Below are positions 46,241-52,780 of a stretch of DNA of 64,000 bases, piece after piece. Numbering within the stretch: the first letter of the stretch is position 1; every line of letters begins with the position of its first letter. The notes beneath the pieces are model-generated. The model did not search any database and had not been told where the DNA came from. It saw only the letters and a list, made by a program, of their open reading frames with translations. This DNA is from Streptomyces vinaceus (GTDB taxonomy: Bacteria; Actinomycetota; Actinomycetes; Streptomycetales; Streptomycetaceae): contig NZ_CP023692.1 of the NCBI RefSeq assembly GCF_008704935.1, forward strand, positions 4,392,001 through 4,456,000. The letters run 5' to 3'. The position numbers and the translations under genes were made by a program.

Positions 46241-47686
46241 TCAGCGGGGGTCCGAATCCTCCGGGGCCGCCGACTGGGCCGCCGTCGCCGCCGCGCTACC
46301 CGGCCGCTTACGGGCCACCCAGCCCTCGATATTGCGCTGCTGGCCGCGCGCCACGGCCAGCGCACCCGCCGGAACGTCCTTCGTGATGACCGAACCGGCC
46401 GCCGTGTACGCGCCGTCCCCGATGGTGACGGGCGCCACAAACATGTTGTCCGAACCCGTCTTGCAATGTGAGCCGACGGTCGTGTGGTGCTTGTGCTCAC
46501 CGTCGTAGTTCACGAACACGCTCGCCGCGCCGATGTTCGTGTACTCACCGATCGTCGCGTCGCCCACGTACGAGAGGTGGGGCACCTTCGTACCCTCGCC
46601 GATCGTCGCGTTCTTCATCTCCACGTACGTACCGGCCTTCGCCTTCAGCCCCAGGTTCGTACCGGGACGCAGGTACGCGTACGGGCCGACCGAAGCCGAC
46701 TCACCGATGACCGCCGTGTCCGCCACCGTGTTGTCCACCCGCGCACCCGGACCCACCCGCGTGTCCTTGAGCCGCGTGTTCGGACCGACCTCGGCGCCCT
46801 CGGCCACGTGCGTCGCGCCGAGCAGCTGCGTACCCGGGTGGACCAGCGCGTCCTGCCCGAAGGTCACCGTCACGTCGACGAACGTGCTCGCCGGGTCGAC
46901 GACCGTCACGCCCGCGAGCATCGCCCGCTCCAGGAGACGGGCGTTGAGCAGCGCGCGGGCCTCGGCGAGCTGGACGCGGTTGTTGATCCCGAGGATCTCG
47001 CGGTGGTCGCCGCCGACGGCCGCGCCGACGCGGTGGCCCGCCTCGCGCAGGATGCCGAGCACGTCGGTGAGGTACTCCTCGCCCTGGCTGTTGTCGGTGC
47101 GCACCTTGCCCAGCGCGTCCGCGAGGAGGGCGCCGTCGAAGGCGAAGACTCCGGAGTTGATCTCCCGGATCGCTCGCTGGGAGTCGGTGGCGTCCTTGTG
47201 CTCGACGATGGCGGTGACGGCGCCGGCGCCGTCCCGGACGATGCGCCCGTAGCCGGTGGAGTCGGGGACCTCGGCGGTGAGCACGGTGACGGCGTTGCCG
47301 TCGGCCACGTGCGTGGCCGCGAGCTGCTGAAGAGTCTCCCCGGTCAGCAGGGGGGTGTCGCCGCAGACGACGATCACGGTCCCGTCGACGGCGCCGCCGA
47401 GCTCTTCGAGGGCCATGCGGACGGCGTGGCCGGTGCCGTTCTGCTCGTACTGGACCGCGGTGCGGACGGAGGCGTCGATCTCGGCGAGGTGCGCGGTGAC
47501 CTGCTCGCGGGCGTGGCCCACGACGACCACGAGGTGTTCGGGGTCCAGCTCGCGCGAGGCGGCGACGACGTGGCCCACGAGCGAGCGCCCGCAGATCTCG
47601 TGCAGAACCTTGGGAGTGGCCGACTTCATGCGGGTGCCTTCACCCGCTGCGAGTACGACGACGGCTGCCGGGCGGTTGGCGCTCAC
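46241..47686 (-). CDS. glmU: Bifunctional GlcNAc-1-P uridyltransferase / GlcN-1-P acetyltransferase
   Basis: This 481-residue enzyme makes UDP-GlcNAc, the first dedicated precursor for peptidoglycan and teichoic acids. The N-terminal uridyltransferase domain has LAAGEGTRMKSATPKVLHEI and VVVCGDTPLL. The C-terminal left-handed beta-helix has the hexapeptide repeats and the acetyl-transfer region KVPHLSYVGDATIGEYTNIG, with the acceptor-site YDGEHKHHT. GTG 47686 follows GAAGGGC. A possible promoter (TTTCCG-N16-TATCCT, 47750 to 47723) lies just upstream. Length is normal. Confidence 0.96.
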   Translation of the reverse strand: MSANRPAAVVVLAAGEGTRMKSATPKVLHEICGRSLVGHVVAASRELDPEHLVVVVGHAREQVTAHLAEIDASVRTAVQYEQNGTGHAVRMALEELGGAVDGTVIVVCGDTPLLTGETLQQLAATHVADGNAVTVLTAEVPDSTGYGRIVRDGAGAVTAIVEHKDATDSQRAIREINSGVFAFDGALLADALGKVRTDNSQGEEYLTDVLGILREAGHRVGAAVGGDHREILGINNRVQLAEARALLNARLLERAMLAGVTVVDPASTFVDVTVTFGQDALVHPGTQLLGATHVAEGAEVGPNTRLKDTRVGPGARVDNTVADTAVIGESASVGPYAYLRPGTNLGLKAKAGTYVEMKNATIGEGTKVPHLSYVGDATIGEYTNIGAASVFVNYDGEHKHHTTVGSHCKTGSDNMFVAPVTIGDGAYTAAGSVITKDVPAGALAVARGQQRNIEGWVARKRPGSAAATAAQSAAPEDSDPR

Positions 47687-47722
47687 GGGGATGCCCTTCG
47701 GCTTCGGGTGGTGGACCCGTGA

Positions 47723-47750
47723 AGGATACCGGGGGGCCGCACCCCGGAAA
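47723..47750 (-). promoter_or_regulatory. Candidate glmU promoter
   Basis: On the minus strand TTTCCG (47745-47750) and TATCCT (47723-47728) have a 16-bp spacer. The site lies between tRNA-Gln and glmU and would give a leader of about 30 bases. The -35 match is poor, so glmU may also be read from the tRNA promoter. Confidence 0.4.
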
Positions 47751-47796
47751 CGAAGCCGGGTCCCGACCGACCGGTCAGGACCCGAACCAACAGGAG

Positions 47797-47868
47797 CTCC
47801 CCCGCCAGGACTCGAACCCGGACATAAGGCACCAAAAGCCTCAGTGCTGCCAATTACACCACAGGGGA
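47797..47868 (-). tRNA. tRNA-Gln(TTG)
   Basis: A 72-base tRNA on the minus strand. The acceptor stem TCCCCTG/CGGGGGA pairs (one G-T), discriminator is G, the D-stem GTGT/GCAC follows, the anticodon stem GAGGC/GCCTT holds loop TTTTGGT with anticodon TTG, and the T-arm is CCGGG-TTCGAGT-CCTGG. CCA is not encoded. It lies upstream of glmU in the same direction. Confidence 0.95.
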
Positions 47869-47890
47869 CCATTTCCGACTAAACCGGACA

Positions 47891-48790
47891 TTACGTCTCG
47901 TTGGTCGAGTCGACGGCATCTACTATGCCGCACCACCACCCCTCGATGCGACGGTAAAGATCAGCGCCTTGCAGTACGCGTACGGCCAGGCACCCGTAAT
48001 AGGCCTCGCCGACGTTCTTTCGGTTGGTGCGCGGGTTGTGGCGCTTGAGCGTGGTCTTGTAGAAGTGGGACGAGTCCAGGCCCACGACCTGGGCCCAGTG
48101 GTCCTCTGCCGCTGCCACGTCGGCGGTCTCGTGGATCTGGAGTCCGAACCGCAGGCGGTCGTCCGTCACGCCCATGAGGCGTAGCCACTTGAGGAACGTT
48201 CTGATCATGTTCGCGTCGCTGTTGGTGAACGTGATCTGGGGATATGGCTGGTGCGGCTTCGTCTTTCCTCCCTCGGACCAGTAGAGGGCGACGCCGACGA
48301 GGAGCAGCTCACGGTCCGTGAGAGTTCCGATCTCCCGCTCGGCGGTCTGGCGGGTCACCACGTGCTCGGCCTTCCTCCGCTCATGAGCCTCCTTGCGGCC
48401 CTGCTGGGCTCGCGCCATGTCCGTGCCGGGAGGCCGGAAGGTCCGCTCCGGCCTGGGGAGGTCGCGGACCCAGAGGGAGATCGAGCTCTTCGAGCAGCCC
48501 AGCTCGACCTGGATCTGGTCGTAGGTCAGGCCCTGGAGGCGGAGTTCGCGGGCCCTGGCGCGCAGGTCGTCCTTCGCGTTCGGGCGCTTGGTCCATTCGG
48601 GGGCGGGCTCGCCGTCCAGGAGGCGGTTCAGGATGTCGTTGTTGTGGACGTGCAGGCGGTCGCGGATCTGGCGGCGGCTGAGGCCCTCGCGGCGCAGGGC
48701 CACCGCCTGCTCGCGGAGGGAGTCGAAGGTGGCGGCGCCCGTGCGGAGGCCGCCTGTGCCGTCGCCGGGGCGACGTCGGATTTCGGTCAT
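47891..48790 (-). CDS. HTH protein with LAGLIDADG-like domain
   Basis: This 299-residue protein has two helix-turn-helix-like segments near the N-terminus (GLSRRQIRDRLHVHNNDIL and GLTYDQIQVELGCSKSSIS). The C-terminal domain has LLLVGVALYWSEGGK, then ITFTNSDANMIRTFLKWLRL, which recalls one LAGLIDADG motif and the following strands of homing-endonuclease folds. WhiA is another Streptomyces protein with such a domain turned into a regulator. Similar unnamed proteins occur in many actinomycetes. The tRNA-Gln next to it is suggestive of a mobile origin but I see no attachment repeat. The C-terminal half looks slightly less GC rich than the neighbours. Confidence 0.7.
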   Translation of the reverse strand: MTEIRRRPGDGTGGLRTGAATFDSLREQAVALRREGLSRRQIRDRLHVHNNDILNRLLDGEPAPEWTKRPNAKDDLRARARELRLQGLTYDQIQVELGCSKSSISLWVRDLPRPERTFRPPGTDMARAQQGRKEAHERRKAEHVVTRQTAEREIGTLTDRELLLVGVALYWSEGGKTKPHQPYPQITFTNSDANMIRTFLKWLRLMGVTDDRLRFGLQIHETADVAAAEDHWAQVVGLDSSHFYKTTLKRHNPRTNRKNVGEAYYGCLAVRVLQGADLYRRIEGWWCGIVDAVDSTNET

Positions 48791-48921
48791 GTCCCCAATG
48801 TCGTCCGGAATGTGGGATTCAGGTCTCGCTCAGCGGATGAATCAGCCGTACGTGCGATTACCGCGGGATCGCCGGAATTCCGTTCGCGTGTGTGCTGGGG
48901 GCGCTGCGTACGCTGGACGGC

Positions 48922-50223
48922 ATGACCAGTACGGGGGATGAGCAGGGCGGCGCCGGGCGGGACGGGCCGTGGTGGTGGGAGCGGCCGCGGGGGGCGGTGC
49001 TCGACGTGGGGCTGGGGGCCGTGTCGGCCGTCGAGTGCGCCGTCGAGGGGGTGCCCTTCGCGCACGAGGCCGGGCTCCCGGTCCCGGTCGGGGTGCTGTT
49101 CGGGCTGCTCGTGGGGTCCACGCTGGTACTGCGGCGGCGCTGGCCGATCGCCGTCGTGCTGGTTGGGATCGCCGTGTCGCCGGCCGCGATGGGCTTCCTG
49201 CTCGGGGTGGTCGGGCTGTACACGCTCGCCTCCTGCGAGGTGCCCCGGCGGATCACCGCGACGCTGACCTCGATGGCGCTCGTGGCGACCTTCGTGGTGA
49301 TGTACGTACGGACCATCGGGGACCAGGGGGCCTCCCGGTCGCTCGTGATCGTGCTGTCCGTGTTCGTGGCGGTGGCGCTGACCGTGCCGCCGGTGCTGCT
49401 CGGCCTGTACATAGGGGCGCGGCGGCGGCTCATGGAGAGCCTCCAGGAGCGGGCGGATTCGCTGGAGCGGGAGCTGTCGCTGCTCGCGGACCGGGCGGAG
49501 GAGCGGGCCGAGTGGGCCCGTACGGAGGAGCGGACGCGGATCGCGCGGGAGATGCACGACGTGGTCGCGCACCGGGTGTCGCTGATGGTGGTGCACGCGG
49601 CGGCGCTGGAGGCGGTGGCGGCCAAGGATCCGGAGCGGGCGGTGAAGAACGCCGCGCTCGTGGGGGACATGGGGCGTCAGGCGTTGACGGAGCTGCGGGA
49701 GATGCTGGGGGTGCTGCGGGCGGTGGAGTCGCCGAAGCCGGCCCCGGCCGCGGCGGCTGCCGCTGCCGCTGCCTCCGCGTCGGCGGCGCCGGTGGCCGCG
49801 CTGGTGGGGAGCTTCGAGGACGGGCCCTCGCTCGGTGAGCTGGAGGTGCTGGTCGGGCAGTCGAGGGCGGCCGGCATGGTCGTGGAGCTCGACGTCCGGG
49901 GCGCGGGGGCGGGGTATCCGCCGGAGGTGGAGCAGACGGCGTACCGGGTGGTGCAGGAGGCGCTGACGAACTGCCACAAGCACGCGCCGGGTGCGCGGGT
50001 GGTGGTGCGGCTGGCCCACCGCGAGGGTGAGGTGGCCATGCAGGTGGAGAACGGGCCGTGCGGGGCGGACGTGGTCCAGCCGGGCCTGCCGAGCGGTGGG
50101 AACGGGCTGGTCGGCATGCGCGAGCGGGTGCTCGGGCTCGGTGGCGTCTTCGTGTCCGGTCCGACGGACGAGGGCGGCTTCAAGGTGTCGGCGGTCCTGC
50201 CGCGCGCTCCGCGCGGGGCGTAG
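48922..50223 (+). CDS. Two-component sensor histidine kinase (NarL-partner type), orphan
   Basis: This 433-residue membrane kinase has an N-terminal block of about five helices (PVPVGVLFGLLVGSTLVL, then others), a short coiled linker, the HisKA_3 phospho-acceptor helix with REMHDVVAHRVSLMV (His near 212), and a C-terminal ATPase with the N-box VQEALTNCHKHAPG and GNGLVGMRERVLGLG. An Ala/Pro-rich insert splits the acceptor and ATPase parts. HisKA_3 kinases usually pair with LuxR-type regulators; none is adjacent, but the two LuxR-type genes at 34 and 36 kb lack kinases. ATG 48922 is chosen over a start 30 bp upstream. Confidence 0.9.
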   Translation: MTSTGDEQGGAGRDGPWWWERPRGAVLDVGLGAVSAVECAVEGVPFAHEAGLPVPVGVLFGLLVGSTLVLRRRWPIAVVLVGIAVSPAAMGFLLGVVGLYTLASCEVPRRITATLTSMALVATFVVMYVRTIGDQGASRSLVIVLSVFVAVALTVPPVLLGLYIGARRRLMESLQERADSLERELSLLADRAEERAEWARTEERTRIAREMHDVVAHRVSLMVVHAAALEAVAAKDPERAVKNAALVGDMGRQALTELREMLGVLRAVESPKPAPAAAAAAAAASASAAPVAALVGSFEDGPSLGELEVLVGQSRAAGMVVELDVRGAGAGYPPEVEQTAYRVVQEALTNCHKHAPGARVVVRLAHREGEVAMQVENGPCGADVVQPGLPSGGNGLVGMRERVLGLGGVFVSGPTDEGGFKVSAVLPRAPRGA

Positions 50224-50432
50224 GGCGTCACGGCTGCGCCCGGCGGGACCGGGGCCGGGGCCGGGGCCCGGTCCGGCCGCGATCCGGGCCCTGATCCGGC
50301 CCCGGCCCGGCTCCGGCGCTGACCGGCTCTGGCCCTGATCCGGCTCCGGGCCGGCTCCTGCCCCGGCCCTGGCCCGGTCCGGCTCCGGCTCGGCCCTGAT
50401 CCGGCCCCGGCGGTCCGGCCCCCGGCCCTGCC
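50224..50432. repeat. Degenerate GC-rich repeat region
   Basis: Variants of GGCCCTGATCCGGC(C/T)CCGG recur three times (near 50288, 50330 and 50393), embedded in GGCCCGG/CCGGGCC-rich DNA. It lies between the convergent kinase and SUKH-3 genes. No open frame in it looks real. It can form many hairpins and may end both transcripts. Confidence 0.6.
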
Positions 50433-50945
50433 CTACGGGGACGTGGTGAGGCGGGTGGGCTGGAGGCCGCTGAGGAGGAGGGTGAGGGCCTCGTCGAGGT
50501 CCGTGCCCAGGTACCAGTCGCCGGTGTGGTCGATGCCGTAGACGCGGCCCTCGCGGTCGATGGCGAGGTGGGATCCGGCGTCCGCGTCGATGCCGAGGGG
50601 GCAGAGCTCCGTGGACAGGGCGCGGCCGAGGTCGGCGAAGGTGCGGGCGAGGTGGAGGCCCGTGAGGGGGTCGAGGCGGACCGGGGCGGGGGCTATCTGG
50701 CGGCCGGGGCCGGGCGCGTTGATGTGCAGGCCGCCGAATTCGGCCCAGGCTTCGACGGCGGCCGGGAAGACGGTGTGCCGGTGGCCGGCCGGGGTGGTGT
50801 GGTCGCGCAGGGCGTCGGCCCAGTACTCGGCCTGCTTGATGTCCCAGCGGCCGGGCTCCCAGCCGGCGGTGCGCAGGGCGGTGTCCACGGGGCCCGGGAA
50901 GCGGGTGGCCGAGGAGCGGTCGTAGGAGGCGGAGGAGGTGGTCAT
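50433..50945 (-). CDS. SUKH-3 domain immunity-type protein
   Basis: This 170-residue protein shows the SUKH-3 pattern: GWEPGRWD near the N-terminus, AWAEFGGLHIN, a central strand region, then a tail LCPLGIDADAGSHLAIDREG, RVYGIDHTGDWYLG and a closing helix. SUKH proteins bind and neutralise nuclease and deaminase toxins. It lies 11 bp downstream of a deaminase gene on the same strand, the normal toxin-immunity order. No signal peptide is present. It is assigned from motifs alone; a profile search is the right test. Confidence 0.78.
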   Translation of the reverse strand: MTTSSASYDRSSATRFPGPVDTALRTAGWEPGRWDIKQAEYWADALRDHTTPAGHRHTVFPAAVEAWAEFGGLHINAPGPGRQIAPAPVRLDPLTGLHLARTFADLGRALSTELCPLGIDADAGSHLAIDREGRVYGIDHTGDWYLGTDLDEALTLLLSGLQPTRLTTSP

Positions 50946-50956
50946 GGTGGCGGAGG

Positions 50957-51547
50957 TCAGGCCTTCTCTGACGCGGGGGTGAGGTCGACGGCGCGTACGC
51001 CGAAGTGGGCGAGGAGGGCTTCGCAGGAGCGGCAGGGCGGTGCGTAGCTGCCGTGGAGCGGGTCGCCGTCCTCGCGGATGTGGCGAGCGGTGATCTTGGA
51101 GTGTTTCAGCGAGCGGCGGGCTTCGCCGGCGGTGAGGGGTTTGCGGGAGGCGCGTTTGCTGCGGGCGCCTTCGACGGCCGCGAGGTGGCGCGAGAGCAGG
51201 ATCGCCTCGGGGCAGCGTCCGGTGAAGCGTTCGCGCTGGCCGCTGGTGAGGGTGTCGAGGAAGTCCTGGACGAGGGGGTGCAGGGCGGGTGGCTGGTCGG
51301 CCTTGCCCGCGGTGCCGGTGAGGGTTTCGCCGCGTACGGAGAGGGCGGCGGCGACGGTGGGGAGGATGCCGTCGCGGCGGAACCGCAGGACGGGTGCGGC
51401 GGGCCGGCCGTCGGTGCTGCTCCAGCGCAGCCGGGGGTCTCCGGCCGTGGCCGTCGCCTGGGCCGGTGCGTCGGTCGCCGGGTCGCCGTGGTCGCCGGGT
51501 CCCGAGGCGCCGTCGGCCGTGTCCGTGCGTGTCGCCGTGTTCTGCAT
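50957..51547 (-). CDS. YwqJ-like deaminase
   Basis: This 196-residue protein has the two zinc-binding parts of the cytidine-deaminase fold: Cys112-Pro-Glu114 (in GRCPEAILLSRHL, in place of His-x-Glu) and Cys172-x2-Cys175 (in PPCRSCEAL). This pattern matches the YwqJ family, which polymorphic toxins use as C-terminal domains and which are thought to act on nucleic acids or nucleotides. Here it stands alone with a disordered start of about 40 residues, with no export domain. ATG 51547 has GGGAAGA upstream. It is paired with SUKH-3 downstream and divergent from the WHH gene. Confidence 0.78.
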   Translation of the reverse strand: MQNTATRTDTADGASGPGDHGDPATDAPAQATATAGDPRLRWSSTDGRPAAPVLRFRRDGILPTVAAALSVRGETLTGTAGKADQPPALHPLVQDFLDTLTSGQRERFTGRCPEAILLSRHLAAVEGARSKRASRKPLTAGEARRSLKHSKITARHIREDGDPLHGSYAPPCRSCEALLAHFGVRAVDLTPASEKA

Positions 51548-51608
51548 GGTCGCGTCTTCCCTCCCGTGGCGGCGGTGGTGGCCGCTGTCGCGCACGCCCC
51601 CGTGCCGA

Positions 51609-51661
51609 GGGGACAGCCTGTCAAATGTCCCCTGTCGTGTGGAAGCGGGGTCGAATATTCG
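51609..51661. promoter_or_regulatory. Palindromes in divergent toxin/immunity promoter region
   Basis: GGGGACA (51609-51615) and TGTCCCC (51626-51632) are perfect 7-bp arms with a 10-bp spacer. CGAATATTCG (51652-51661) is a perfect 10-bp palindrome. Both lie in the 230-bp gap between the deaminase start (minus) and the WHH-nuclease start (plus). They suggest shared control of both arms. Confidence 0.5.
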
Positions 51662-51712
51662 TATCAATTCGGATGTTCCTGGCCCTCGCGGGGGTGCGGG
51701 GGTCGCGGGCGG

Positions 51713-51740
51713 GTGACGCTCTTGCCCGAGCACATAGGCT
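51713..51740 (+). promoter_or_regulatory. Candidate promoter of the WHH-SUKH operon
   Basis: GTGACG (51713-51718) and TAGGCT (51735-51740) are -35 and -10 boxes with a 16-bp spacer, giving a short leader before ATG 51778. The match is moderate. Confidence 0.4.
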
Positions 51741-51777
51741 GTGGTGAACCAGCCAGATCCAGCAGGGGGCTACCGCC

Positions 51778-52773
51778 ATGACGACAGGTCGGCTCGGGCA
51801 GCAGGCCGTGCCACCCAACGCCGCGTACTCCGGGCAGGTCGTGCATTTCCCGGACCCGGTCCGGGCCGCTCGGCATCCCCACGGGGTACGGATGGACGCG
51901 GACGGACATCCCGACTTCTCCCCGTACGCGCGTGCGGCGGTGGAGATCGCCGAGCCGCCGGAGGGCTTCGGCGTGGACGAGCTGCGGCTGACGGACTGCG
52001 TGTCCGCGAACGCGGCGATGCACGCGGCGGGGCACTCCTTGTGGGACACGGTCGGGCCCGTGGCGACTCCGCACGGCTGGACCTGGCACCACGTGGCCCG
52101 CACGCGGCGCATGGAGTTGGTGCCGGTCGAGGTGAAGGCGCTGCTGCGGCACCACGCGGGGCTGGCGACGGCGCCGGTCGACCACGACAAGCGCGGGACG
52201 CGGCCGTTGCAGGAGCTGCGCCCGGTGCACCTGGGTTTGCCGAAGACGGTGGTGTCGGTCTCCGAGGAGGCGGTGCAGGGTGTCGAGGAGGACCTCGGTT
52301 ACCGGCTGCCGGAGGCGTACCGCGCGTTCCTGAAGGCGGCGGGCGGCTGTGCGCCGGTGGGCGCCGGGCTCGACGTGGAGCTGGGCCTGCTGGTGGACCA
52401 GCCGTTCTTCACGGTGCGTGAGGAGGCGGCGGTCAACGACCTCGTGTACGTCAACAAGTGTCTGCGGGACCACCTGACGAAGGACTACCTGTGCGTGGCC
52501 TTCGTCCAGGGCGGTCTGCTCGCGGTGAAGGTCAGGGGCGAGGCGATCGGCTCGGTCTGGTTCTCCCCGTACGACGACGCCCGTGACCGGGACGGCTGGT
52601 CCGTGCAGGAGCGCGTGGAGCGTCTGTTGCTGCCGTGCGGCGGTGATTTCGATGCCTTTCTGGAGCGGTTGGCGGGTAACCCGCCGGAGTTGGAAACGGT
52701 GGCCGGTCTGATGGTGGACGGCGGATTCGCACGCTCGGTTCCCGTGTCGGGTGCGGCACCGGTGGAGGGGTGA
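51778..52773 (+). CDS. WHH-type nuclease fused to SUKH-1 (SMI1/KNR4) immunity domain
   Basis: This 331-residue protein has two parts. Residues about 30-135 look like a WHH nuclease of the HNH/Endonuclease VII group: HPDFSPYA (45-50), a middle Asp and Asn (LTDCVSANAA), TPHGWTWHH with Trp103-His104-His105, and RHH near 125. Residues about 160-310 are a SUKH-1 domain: VSEEAVQGVEEDLGYRLPEA, YRAFLKAAGG and a C-terminal helix. A toxin and its own antidote fold thus share one chain. There is no export signal. It is followed after 7 bp by a second fusion gene. Confidence 0.75.
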   Translation: MTTGRLGQQAVPPNAAYSGQVVHFPDPVRAARHPHGVRMDADGHPDFSPYARAAVEIAEPPEGFGVDELRLTDCVSANAAMHAAGHSLWDTVGPVATPHGWTWHHVARTRRMELVPVEVKALLRHHAGLATAPVDHDKRGTRPLQELRPVHLGLPKTVVSVSEEAVQGVEEDLGYRLPEAYRAFLKAAGGCAPVGAGLDVELGLLVDQPFFTVREEAAVNDLVYVNKCLRDHLTKDYLCVAFVQGGLLAVKVRGEAIGSVWFSPYDDARDRDGWSVQERVERLLLPCGGDFDAFLERLAGNPPELETVAGLMVDGGFARSVPVSGAAPVEG

Positions 52774-52780
52774 CGGCGCG

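Noticed and set aside
47797..48790. Integrated mobile element at tRNA-Gln
   Set aside because: There is no integrase, no repeat of the tRNA 3' end, and the flanking genes are in the normal Streptomyces order.
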